Assembly: GCA_017429525.1 (NCBI GenBank)
Contig: JAFROT010000024.1
Span: forward strand, 1 to 62,955
Source: Bacteroidaceae bacterium
GTDB lineage: Bacteria > Bacteroidota > Bacteroidia > Bacteroidales > Bacteroidaceae
Length of the DNA: 62,955 nucleotides
Reading direction: 5' to 3'
Below are positions 53,214-59,616 of this stretch, one piece after another; positions within the stretch are counted from its first letter, which is position 1, and every line of letters starts with the position of its first letter. The notes beneath the pieces were generated by a model that was not told where the DNA came from, made no database searches, and saw only the letters and a list, made by a program, of their open reading frames with translations. The position numbers and the translations under genes are program-made.

Positions 53214-53250
53214 TTTAAATCGTTTTCGTTTTCGTTATCGTTTACGTTAT
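53214..53250 (-). repeat. A-rich AACGAAAACG leader repeat, copy 1
   Basis: Minus-strand mRNA reads GATAACGAAAACGAAAACGA before the 96-aa gene start. The same string occurs at 54272-54320. Six-base AACGAA/AACGAT units. Confidence 0.6.
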
Positions 53251-53513
53251 CATTCGTCCTCAATCCATCCGAGCAGCTGGGAGCGGCAGAGGCTTCTCCA
53301 GCCCTCGCACTCGAGGTCGTAGTAGGCGAGCTGTCTGGGGCGCGTGCGCCCTCGGCCTGTCGGGTGGCGGAATTTGGGTATGCAGTCGAGGCGTCGCGTG
53401 CCGATGGCCTCGCGGATGCTGTTGTCAGCTCTTTTCACGTAGACGAACCTCACTTCAGCGCGTTCGTTGAGTGCCCTTTCGAGGCTGTCGATGTCGTTGT
53501 TGATAGTTGCCAT
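53250..53513 (-). CDS. SH3-barrel WYL_2 / DUF2693-like protein
   Basis: 87 aa. The pattern VRFVYVKRADNSIREAIGTR, then LAYYDLECEGWRSLCRSQL matches the short DUF2693 (WYL_2, SH3-like barrel) proteins frequent on Bacteroidales mobile elements. Likely a nucleic-acid or ligand-sensing small domain. Overlaps the zinc-ribbon gene in another frame. Confidence 0.7.
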   Translation of the reverse strand: MATINNDIDSLERALNERAEVRFVYVKRADNSIREAIGTRRLDCIPKFRHPTGRGRTRPRQLAYYDLECEGWRSLCRSQLLGWIEDE

Positions 53514-53625
53514 TTTCGTTAGGTTTTCGGGGTTTGAAAAATCGTTTGCATTGCGGGCAGATGCCGTGCTTGCCGTCGCAGAACTGGCCGTCGCAGAGGA
53601 CGCCGCCGTCGGTCTCCTCTATCAT
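53455..53625 (-). CDS. Zinc-ribbon-like microprotein, 56 aa
   Basis: The ATG overlaps the HNH stop codon (ATGA). N-terminal Cys pattern CDGQFCDGKHGICPQCKRFF looks like a rubredoxin-type or zinc ribbon; the C-terminal half is Arg/Gln-rich and overlaps the start of the DUF2693-like gene by 59 bp, so that tail may only be the by-product of the overlap. Confidence comes from the start/stop coupling and the four clustered Cys. Confidence 0.5.
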   Translation of the reverse strand: MIEETDGGVLCDGQFCDGKHGICPQCKRFFKPRKPNENGNYQQRHRQPRKGTQRTR

Positions 53626-54263
53626 AGGCCACGTTCTTGAATGATGAGTGCCACCTCTACTTCGACGTCCGTGCGCGAGGCATCGGGCGGCATCGCGCGA
53701 ATCACCTGCCTGCGCACCTCCTCGATGCGGGCCTGCCGCTCCTGCCTTCTCTTCTTGCGCTCGGCGGGGCTGAGTTTATTGTTGGCCTTTTGTCGCTCAG
53801 AACGGTTTAAGTTCTCTTGCTGACTGATGACCTGCAGGTTCGAGGGGCGGTCGTCCATCGTGTTGCCGTTGATGTGGTCCACGACCCAGTGGCGGCGGTC
53901 GGCGATGGCGAATCCCGTCCGGCACAGCTCCGTCAGGTAGGAGCACCACAGAGTGATATTCTTTCCTTTATGATTGAATGAAATAGTCCTCCTAAAGCTC
54001 TCCTTGTGACGTCCTGAGGCCATTGCTGTTTCTTGCAGCCTCGTGCGTATGGTCCGTTTCAAGCGGCGGTTGTAGAACACGTGCCAGAACCTTAAAGGGC
54101 GGTCGGCGCGGAGGTCGTCGGGGGCCCATTGCAGCACCCCTTCCCACGTGGGCACCCACTGGAGTTCGGTGCCGTCGGGCGTGCGGCTGATGTAGCGGAG
54201 GTTGTCGCGGTTCGTGCGGTAGTCGATGAGCACTTCCCGCGGTTGCTGTTTCTGTCGTTTCAT
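53622..54263 (-). CDS. HNH endonuclease
   Basis: 213 aa. HNH_3-type core: HWVVDHINGNTMDDRPSNLQ (first His-Asn region) then VISQQENLNRSER. The N-terminal ~100 residues include TPDGTELQWVPTWEGVLQW and a beta region; the C-terminal ~50 residues are a highly charged helix (SPAERKKRRQERQARIEEVR). Such stand-alone homing-type or phage packaging-associated nucleases are common in phage-like islands. Overlaps the downstream zinc-ribbon gene by ATGA. Confidence 0.88.
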   Translation of the reverse strand: MKRQKQQPREVLIDYRTNRDNLRYISRTPDGTELQWVPTWEGVLQWAPDDLRADRPLRFWHVFYNRRLKRTIRTRLQETAMASGRHKESFRRTISFNHKGKNITLWCSYLTELCRTGFAIADRRHWVVDHINGNTMDDRPSNLQVISQQENLNRSERQKANNKLSPAERKKRRQERQARIEEVRRQVIRAMPPDASRTDVEVEVALIIQERGL

Positions 54264-54271
54264 TGCTCGTC

Positions 54272-54320
54272 AAAAATAGTTTTCGTTTTCGTTATCGTTT
54301 TCGTTGAAAAATAGTTTTCG
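54272..54320 (-). repeat. A-rich AACGAAAACG leader repeat, copy 2
   Basis: Minus-strand mRNA reads AACGAAAACTATTTTTCAACGA... then AACGATAACGAAAACGAAAAC just before the HNH start. Shares the GATAACGAAAACGAAAAC string with the element at 53214-53250. Confidence 0.6.
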
Positions 54321-54707
54321 TTAGTTGAGTTCGTGTACTTCTCGGAATAGGTTGTCAATCTCCTTCACAAGTTCAATGCGCTCTTTCTCGATGAATTGGC
54401 CGAAAATGGTGGCGATGTCGCGGGGCGGCTCAAAATGTTTCATCATGTCGGCGAGGTCGTAGAGGGTGTTGCAGCGGATGCGGACGTAGGCGAAATCGCT
54501 GTAGGCCTCGCCGTCGGCGTGCTCGCTCATCCATTCGGCGAGGCGCGTCATGCGCTTCATGAACTCGGGTCGGCGGATGTTCTCGAAATCGGGGTCGTGG
54601 TCGTCCATCATGCCCATGAAGGTGTAGTAAAGCCGCACGTCCTGCTCGAACTTGTCGGCCGCGTCTCTTACGACGGCGATGGCATTGAAAAGCTCCTGGT
54701 GGGTCAT
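54321..54707 (-). CDS. Helical protein of unknown function, 128 aa
   Basis: MTHQELFNAIAVVRDAADKF..., acidic, all-helix in appearance, Met- and Asp-rich. No family recognised. Start ATG 54707 is chosen over the longer frame because it is preceded by AAGGAGG with 8-bp spacing, a strong Shine-Dalgarno site, unusual for this phylum, and because it overlaps the stop of the upstream TM microprotein (ATGA). Confidence 0.7.
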   Translation of the reverse strand: MTHQELFNAIAVVRDAADKFEQDVRLYYTFMGMMDDHDPDFENIRRPEFMKRMTRLAEWMSEHADGEAYSDFAYVRIRCNTLYDLADMMKHFEPPRDIATIFGQFIEKERIELVKEIDNLFREVHELN

Positions 54708-54829
54708 AGCGCACCTCCTTTCATGTAGATCCAGTAGGTCAGTGCGGTGGCCACGAGCCATGCTATGATCGTGGCGCGGAGCACGCGCTCAGCCAAGCGC
54801 TGGTTCACTTCTTTGTTTGTCGTAATCAT
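54704..54829 (-). CDS. Single-pass membrane microprotein, 41 aa
   Basis: Basic, helical N-terminus (NKEVNQRLAERVLR) and one membrane segment (ATIIAWLVATALTYWIYM). First cistron after the 54897 promoter; its 3' end carries the Shine-Dalgarno for the next gene. No family recognised. Confidence 0.6.
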   Translation of the reverse strand: MITTNKEVNQRLAERVLRATIIAWLVATALTYWIYMKGGAL

Positions 54830-54896
54830 AATCGATTTTTCATTTTTAATTTTTCACTTTTAATTCTCGCTGTGTGATTGTCGACTCTCACGACTG

Positions 54897-54904
54897 CAAA
54901 GGTA
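54897..54904 (-). promoter_or_regulatory. -7 element of the small-gene operon
   Basis: Minus strand TACCTTTG, 68 bp before the microprotein start and directly after the S24 terminator. No -33 at ideal spacing because the terminator occupies that position. Confidence 0.6.
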
Positions 54905-54909
54905 CGCAT

Positions 54910-54943
54910 AAAAAAAGCCCGGCGGAAGCATTCTTCCGTCGGG
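54910..54943 (-). terminator. Strong terminator after the S24 peptidase gene
   Basis: Minus strand CCCGACGGAAG, AATG, CTTCCGCCGGG, then CTTTTTTT. Stem of 11 bp with one G-T type mismatch. Ends 120 bp past the S24 stop. Confidence 0.85.
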
Positions 54944-55062
54944 TGGGAGTTAGTGGGAGTTTTGGTGGGAGTTTTGCCTATTTTCTGCCCCGTGGTGGGA
55001 GTTTTTCGGCCGTTAGGCCCAAATCAGGGAGAGTTTGGGAGAGTTTTGGTGGGAGTTTTTAT
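54943..55062. repeat. Degenerate GTGGGAGTTTT repeats
   Basis: About five GTGGGAGTT(TT) and two GGGAGAGTTT units in ~120 bp between the S24 stop and its terminator; minus-strand mRNA reads AAAACTCCCACC repeatedly. Confidence 0.7.
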
Positions 55063-55065
55063 TCG

Positions 55066-55941
55066 TCATTCATCATTGCTCGCGAGCGAGCCTCCTCCCA
55101 GCAGTCGCCCTGTCATCTGCGCTATGTTCAGGTAGTCGCGGAAGCGCGTACCTGTGACGGGCGCATTGCTCGGGTTCCACATCGCCACACGCTTCGAGAA
55201 GCTCTGTACCGCCATGCGCTGCAGTTCCTTCGCCACGGGCAGATGGCCATGCTCGGGCAGCAGACGCTTCACACGCTCGCAGAACGCCTGCGTGTCGTCC
55301 TCCGCCATCACGCCATAGTCCACCAACGTCCTGAACACGGCATACCATTGCCGCGCATGACGCACCTGATTGCCCATCGTAGCGATGTGCCTGTCCACTG
55401 CCTCGTCCTTTAGCCGCAACGCCTGACGTTCCTTGCTCTTCGTGCGACGGATAGCCGCCAGCAGCGCGCGCGACGAAGCCCGCACCGCAGCCTTCTCCAC
55501 GCCCACGACCACGCCCAGCACCTGCACGTCCATCTCCTCCGTCAGCCGGATCGCATCGTAGCGCTCGTTCTGCGGCACCAGCCAGCGCGTACCCTCTTCG
55601 TCGGTGAACAGCGTCTTCACCGTGCACGCCCCGTCCACCATCGCCAGCACGTTGTCGCCGTCGTGCGCCGTCACCCCGAAGCGCACCCGCAGCAGGTCGC
55701 CCTCCTCATAGCCCGCGTCGGCCATCGAGTCGCCCGCGGCAGGCACGAACATCTCCGGGTGCATACCCACTACCGCCTTCGGCAGCAGCACGTAGTCCTC
55801 GATGCCCTCGTCGCCCATTTCCGACGGCATGCCACAGCGAGCCGCACTCACGCTCACCGGCACCGTCGTGTCGCACAACTGCGCCCGCAGCCCCTGCGCC
55901 TCCAACAGCGCCAGGATATCTTTCAGTTCCTTCTCGCTCAT
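55066..55941 (-). CDS. S24 peptidase with UmuD-like self-cleavage domain and novel C-terminal domain
   Basis: 291 aa. Residues ~25-150 are a LexA/UmuD-type peptidase: a Cys-Gly cleavage site at 36-37 (AARCGMPSEM), Ser72 in VPAAGDSMADAGYEEGDLL and Lys109 in GACTVKTLF. The cleavage-to-Ser and Ser-to-Lys distances (36 and 37) equal those of E. coli UmuD (C24, S60, K97). There is no N-terminal helix-turn-helix. Residues ~155-291 are helical, basic and unlike any domain I recognise (ATMGNQVRHARQWYAVFRTL). Its ATG overlaps the stop of the broken four-helix gene. Probably a RecA-responsive protein rather than a DNA-binding repressor. Confidence 0.8.
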   Translation of the reverse strand: MSEKELKDILALLEAQGLRAQLCDTTVPVSVSAARCGMPSEMGDEGIEDYVLLPKAVVGMHPEMFVPAAGDSMADAGYEEGDLLRVRFGVTAHDGDNVLAMVDGACTVKTLFTDEEGTRWLVPQNERYDAIRLTEEMDVQVLGVVVGVEKAAVRASSRALLAAIRRTKSKERQALRLKDEAVDRHIATMGNQVRHARQWYAVFRTLVDYGVMAEDDTQAFCERVKRLLPEHGHLPVAKELQRMAVQSFSKRVAMWNPSNAPVTGTRFRDYLNIAQMTGRLLGGGSLASNDE

Positions 55942-56573
55942 GGATTACTCTGATTATTCTGATTACTCTGATTATTCTGATTACTCTGATTACTCTGATT
56001 ACTCTGATTACTCCGATAATTCACTCGAGCCTGGTACATCCTTTCCTTGATGCCACCCTCTGTGACGAATCGGTTCTGCATGGTGAGCAGCAGCTTGTGG
56101 AGCATATAAATCGCCTGGTGAATCAGCGTGATGCAGAGGTTGGCAATCTCCTCATCGTTCATCTTTTGGATAATCGAGGCGTAGTCCTTCCTAATCTGTT
56201 CACCCCGCGCATACTCGCGCATTCTCTCGTAACGCGGATGCAGGTTGCCCCATTGGGCCAACTGACGCACCCGCAGATAATCCTCGTAATCGTCGAGCAA
56301 CTCCTCCAGACTGGCTTACGCCACATTGGTGAGTTTGATTTCGGTCTCACTCGACGTGGCAGCTGCCTGGTTACCCTCAGCGATGTTTTGCTTGCCCGAG
56401 CGTGCCGCTTGCACCATTTGGTCAATCGTGCGGTCGACTTTCTGCAGATAGTGCTGCGTGAAGTAGAAGGTGATGTCATAGATCATCTCCGTGACCTGAT
56501 ACACCCTCAGTTGGCGGTAGTGTCCATGCTGGGGAAGGAAGGTCTTGGGAGGCTCCTGATGATTGGGTGTCAT
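55938..56573 (-). pseudogene. Four-helix-bundle suffix protein split by an in-frame stop
   Basis: One reading frame of 211 codons interrupted by TAA at 56318-56316. Before it: YRQLRVYQVTEMIYDITFYF, DRTIDQMVQAARSGKQNIAE, TEIKLTNVA. After it, in the same frame: ASLEELLDDYEDYLRVRQLA, then a C-terminal SNQ tail. Together they match the family of 23S-intervening-sequence/Avd-like four-helix proteins, in which NVA-x-ASLEELL is normally continuous. A single base change (for example AAA or CAA to TAA) would explain it. Sequencing error or natural recoding cannot be excluded. The stop overlaps the S24 start (ATGA), so the break could alter S24 translation. Confidence 0.8.
55941..56012. repeat. 9-bp repeat array encoding the SNQ tail
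   Basis: Eight units of 9 bp; minus strand AGTAATCAG (Ser-Asn-Gln) with two AATAATCAG variants and a final AGTAATCCA before the stop. Confidence 0.9.
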
Positions 56574-56596
56574 GATAGTATAGTTTTTAGAAAGTT

Positions 56597-56650
56597 ATGA
56601 TTCAGATTACTCAGATTTCTCAGATTACTCCAACCACTCCGATTCCTCCG
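56597..56650. repeat. Degenerate 9-bp array in the leader of the four-helix gene
   Basis: Six 9-bp units on the plus strand: ATGATTCAG, ATTACTCAG, ATTTCTCAG, ATTACTCCA, ACCACTCCG, ATTCCTCCG. Closely related to the repeat at 55941-56012 and 25-80 bp upstream of the ATG. Confidence 0.75.
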
Positions 56651-56682
56651 ATTATTTTTGCTTAATTTCCCGTTTTCGTCTG

Positions 56683-56690
56683 CAAAGATA
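56683..56690 (-). promoter_or_regulatory. -7 element of the four-helix/S24 operon
   Basis: Minus strand TATCTTTG, 110 bp before the four-helix ATG; no -33 at ideal spacing. The leader contains the 9-bp repeats. Confidence 0.5.
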
Positions 56691-56840
56691 GCAAAAAGCT
56701 CGCAATAGCGAGCAGAAATGTACAATTTTTTGCAAACAACCTCATCGCCTCCTTGAGGGGGAAATAATTAACGCCAGCTGGCAGCGCTCTTTATATCGAT
56801 GATGTACGCGCGTGCGAGGGGAGGCTGGGCCTTTCACGTG

Positions 56841-56947
56841 CGGACGCGAAGGGCTGAAGGAGCGGTCGTGAGGGGCTGAAGGAGCGGTCGTGAAGGGCTG
56901 AAGGAGCGGTCGTGAAGGGCTGAAGGAGCGGTCGTGAAGGGCTGAAG
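56841..56947. repeat. 22-bp tandem repeat array, copy 2
   Basis: Five 22-bp units starting at 56841, 56863, 56885, 56907 and 56929 (last one 19 bp), consensus CGGTCGTGAAGGGCTGAAGG plus AG. No spacers. The core CGG-T/A-CGTGAAG and the period match the array at 23801-23874. Confidence 0.9.
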
Positions 56948-57068
56948 TTTCACCCGTAATCACCTGTCTTTCAAGTCGGGTGACGGAGTGATAGATATTT
57001 TTAGGGAAAAACTTGATAGAGATGGTGGAAAAGTCGTCATTTGGGCAGCATCAGAAGAGCTATTTACC

Positions 57069-57115
57069 ACCTCGGCCCCACCGCATCATCAGGACGTGGA
57101 GGGGCCGAGGTTCTT
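57069..57115 (+). terminator. Isolated terminator-like hairpin
   Basis: ACCTCGGCCCC (57069-57079) and GGGGCCGAGGT (57101-57111), perfect 11 bp, followed by TCTTTTTAG on the plus strand. No convincing gene precedes it. Confidence 0.6.
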
Positions 57116-57268
57116 TTTAGGTCTTGACGTTTGCCTAACTCGCTCGAGGCATGATACGGCCATTCGTTATCCGTCCGTTCAAGGAGGGCATTCGTGCTCA
57201 CGAAGGGAGTTGTACGTGAAAAAGTGATAAAAAGCAGTCGCAGTTGCGGCCGTTCGAGAAGAAATGAC

Positions 57269-57276
57269 TATCTTTG
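57269..57276 (+). promoter_or_regulatory. -7 promoter element of aroB
   Basis: TATCTTTG with TTG at 57244-57246 (22-bp gap, slightly long). 19 bp before the ATG. Confidence 0.6.
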
Positions 57277-57295
57277 CAACGCAAAAAAAAGAAAC

Positions 57296-58420
57296 ATGAA
57301 TGTAAATACGCAGAAGGTCATCATCAGCAAGGACTTGCAGGCCGAGCTGACCGCTGCCATCGAGGCCGTCGGGCCGGACCGTCTGTTCGTGCTCACCGAC
57401 ACGACGACGCTGGCGCTGTGCTGGCCCGTCGTGGATAAGATGGCGTGCCTCGCTGGAGCACAGATGATCACCATCGGTGCCTCGGACGAAGCGAAGACGC
57501 TGGACTCCGTCAGTCACGTGTGGAGCCAGCTGCAGAGCGGCGGTGCTACGCGCCACTCGCTTCTGGTCAACCTGGGCGGTGGCATGGTGACAGACCTGGG
57601 CGGCTTCGCTGCCTCGACGTTCAAGCGGGGCATCCGCTTCGTGAATGTGCCGACGACGCTGCTGGCCATGGTGGACGCCAGCGTGGGCGGCAAGACGGGC
57701 TTCAACTTCGGCGGCCTGAAGAACGAGATTGGCGTCTTCAATGAGGCCGAAACGGTCATCCTCAGCACGCCGTTCCTGCGCACGCTCGACAGCCAGAACA
57801 TCCTCTCGGGCTACGCCGAGATGCTGAAGCACGGACTCATCAGCACGCCCCAGCACTGGACGGAACTGCTCGCCTTCGACATCAGCAGCCTCTGCCCGCA
57901 AACGGGCACCACAGGCGGCCCCGACTGCCGCGACGACCAGCCCGACAGGAGTGAAGGCTACGCTGCCCTGGCCCGCCTCGTGGCGGCGAGCGTCGGCGTG
58001 AAGGAGCACATCGTCAGCGAGGACCCGCACGAGCACGGCATCCGCAAGGCGCTGAACCTGGGGCATACCGTGGGGCACGCCTTCGAAAGCCAGGCCCTCG
58101 CACAAGGCAAGCCTGTGCTGCACGGCTACGCCGTGGCTTGGGGACTGGTGTGCGAGCTCTACCTCAGCACGAAGCTGGCGGGCTTCCCCCGCGAGCGCTT
58201 CTACCCGACGATTCAGTTCATCAAGGAGAACTACGGCACGATGCCTCTGGACTGCCGCGAGTACGACCGCCTCTACGAACTGATGACGCACGACAAGAAG
58301 AACGTGGCGGGGCGAATCAACTTCACCCTCCTCGGCGACATCGGTGACATCCGCATCAACCAGCAGGTCAGCAAGGATGACATCTTCGAGGCGCTGGACT
58401 TCTACAGGGAGGGGAGTTGA
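57296..58420 (+). CDS. aroB: 3-dehydroquinate synthase
   Basis: 374-aa NAD- and Zn-dependent enzyme of the shikimate pathway converting DAHP to 3-dehydroquinate. Seen: LVNLGGGMVTDLGGFAASTF, VPTTLLAMVDASVGGKTGFN, LSGYAEMLKHGLI, and zinc ligands in RKALNLGHTVGHAFES and VLHGYAVAWGLV. A ~20-residue low-conservation insertion (CPQTGTTGGPDCRDDQPDRS) sits after SLCPQ. ATG 57296 follows the promoter; the longer frame starts upstream of it. Possibly transcribed with the next gene, though a dispersed repeat lies between them. Confidence 0.96.
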   Translation: MNVNTQKVIISKDLQAELTAAIEAVGPDRLFVLTDTTTLALCWPVVDKMACLAGAQMITIGASDEAKTLDSVSHVWSQLQSGGATRHSLLVNLGGGMVTDLGGFAASTFKRGIRFVNVPTTLLAMVDASVGGKTGFNFGGLKNEIGVFNEAETVILSTPFLRTLDSQNILSGYAEMLKHGLISTPQHWTELLAFDISSLCPQTGTTGGPDCRDDQPDRSEGYAALARLVAASVGVKEHIVSEDPHEHGIRKALNLGHTVGHAFESQALAQGKPVLHGYAVAWGLVCELYLSTKLAGFPRERFYPTIQFIKENYGTMPLDCREYDRLYELMTHDKKNVAGRINFTLLGDIGDIRINQQVSKDDIFEALDFYREGS

Positions 58421-58436
58421 CAGGTGATCGTTGACG

Positions 58437-58475
58437 AGTTCTTCGCAGAGCGAAGCGAGCAGAGCTCGAGCGGAC
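58437..58475. repeat. 39-bp dispersed repeat, copy A
   Basis: AGTTCTTCGCAGAGCGAAGC...GAGCTCGAGCGGAC, identical over 39 bp to 60684-60722. Sits 17 bp after the aroB stop. Confidence 0.85.
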
Positions 58476-58563
58476 AAGCGGACGACTGATCCGCAGAGCG
58501 CTCTCGCAGAATATAACAACCGAATTGAAGCACTACACATTAATTCCTATTATTGTTCATTCT

Positions 58564-59613
58564 ATGAAAAAACTGATATTGACACTTACAGCTTGCGCAT
58601 TGGCGCTGACGGCTTCGGCCAAGAAAGAGGTGCGCATGAGCGGGAATCCTATCCTGCCGGAGTTCCACGCTGATCCCGAGGTGCTCTTCTCGAAGCAGAT
58701 GGGACGCTTCTACATCTACTCCACCACCGACGGTGCACCGGGATGGGGCGGCTACTACTTCACGGCGTTCTCGTCGGCCGACCTGACGGACTGGCGCCAC
58801 GAGGGCATCATCCTCGACCTGGGCACGGACCAGGTGCCTTGGGCGACGGGCAACGCTTGGGCGCCCGCCATCATCGAGAAGTTCATCGACGGCAAATGGA
58901 GGTACTACTTCTACTACAGCGGCCACTATCCCGAGCACGACCGCAAGGCCATCGGCGTGGCCGTGGCCGACAAGCCGACGGGACCGTTCACCGACCTGGG
59001 ACGGCCGCTCATCGACTTCCGTCCGAAGGGCGTGAGAGGCGGACAGCAGATTGACGTCGACGTGTTCCACGACCCCGTCTCGGGCAAGGACTACCTCTAC
59101 TGGGGCAACGGCTACATGGCTGGTGCCGAGCTGGGACGTGACATGACGAGCATCGACACGACCACGGTCACCGTGCTGACGCCGCAGGGCGGCACGCTGG
59201 CCGACTATGCTTACCGCGAGGCGCCCTACGTGTTCTATCGCCAAGGCCTCTACTACTTCCTCTGGAGCGTGGACGACACGGGGTCGCCCAACTACCACGT
59301 GGCCTACGGCACGGCCCACGACCCGCTCGGGCCCATCGAAGTGGCCAAGGAGCCCGTCATCCTGCAACAGGTGCCGGACAAAGACATCTACGGCACGGCC
59401 CACAACAGCGTGCTGCAGCTGCCGGGCACAGACGAGTGGTACGTCGTCTACCACCGCATCAACAAGAACTACCTCGACAAGCGCAAGGGGCCGGGCTTCC
59501 ACCGCCAAGTGTGCATAGACCGCATGACGTTCAACACTGACGGCACCATCCGCCCCATCGTGCCGACGAACGAAGGCATTGCGCCGGTCAAAGTGAAAAT
59601 CAAGAAAAAGTGA
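58564..59613 (+). CDS. Glycoside hydrolase family 43 protein
   Basis: 349 aa with a signal peptide (ACALALTASAKK). One five-blade propeller, no extra domain: NPILPEFHADPEVLFSKQMG (catalytic base), QQIDVDVFHDPVSGKDYLYWG, and general-acid Glu in YAYREAPYVFYRQGLYYFLW. Shorter than the GH43 at 34782-36404 and of a different subfamily (arabinanase/xylosidase-like; specificity not predictable). ATG 58564 begins the signal peptide. 3 bp from the DUF1573 gene. Confidence 0.9.
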   Translation: MKKLILTLTACALALTASAKKEVRMSGNPILPEFHADPEVLFSKQMGRFYIYSTTDGAPGWGGYYFTAFSSADLTDWRHEGIILDLGTDQVPWATGNAWAPAIIEKFIDGKWRYYFYYSGHYPEHDRKAIGVAVADKPTGPFTDLGRPLIDFRPKGVRGGQQIDVDVFHDPVSGKDYLYWGNGYMAGAELGRDMTSIDTTTVTVLTPQGGTLADYAYREAPYVFYRQGLYYFLWSVDDTGSPNYHVAYGTAHDPLGPIEVAKEPVILQQVPDKDIYGTAHNSVLQLPGTDEWYVVYHRINKNYLDKRKGPGFHRQVCIDRMTFNTDGTIRPIVPTNEGIAPVKVKIKKK

Positions 59614-59616
59614 GCG

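Larger units (their letters stand above)
56574..57295. other. Divergent gap between the island and aroB
   Basis: 722 bp. Contains 9-bp repeats, the 22-bp array (56841-56947), an isolated terminator-like hairpin (57069-57115) and the aroB promoter. The frame at 56988-57227 has no recognisable protein features. Confidence 0.65.

Noticed and set aside
54874-55413. 179-codon plus-strand ORF over the S24 3' end
   Set aside because: Consists of translated GTGGGAGTTTT repeats and antisense of the S24 gene.
56097-56600. 167-codon plus-strand ORF antisense to the four-helix gene
   Set aside because: The minus strand carries the family motifs; the plus frame looks like a shadow kept open by composition.
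56841-56947. Possible CRISPR array
   Set aside because: Units are directly adjacent with 22-bp period and no spacers; no cas genes in the window.
56988-57227. 79-codon plus-strand ORF before aroB
   Set aside because: Contains the terminator-like hairpin and has no recognisable features.
57179-58540. 453-codon minus-strand frame over aroB
   Set aside because: Antisense of a complete aroB; composition typical of a GC-rich shadow frame.
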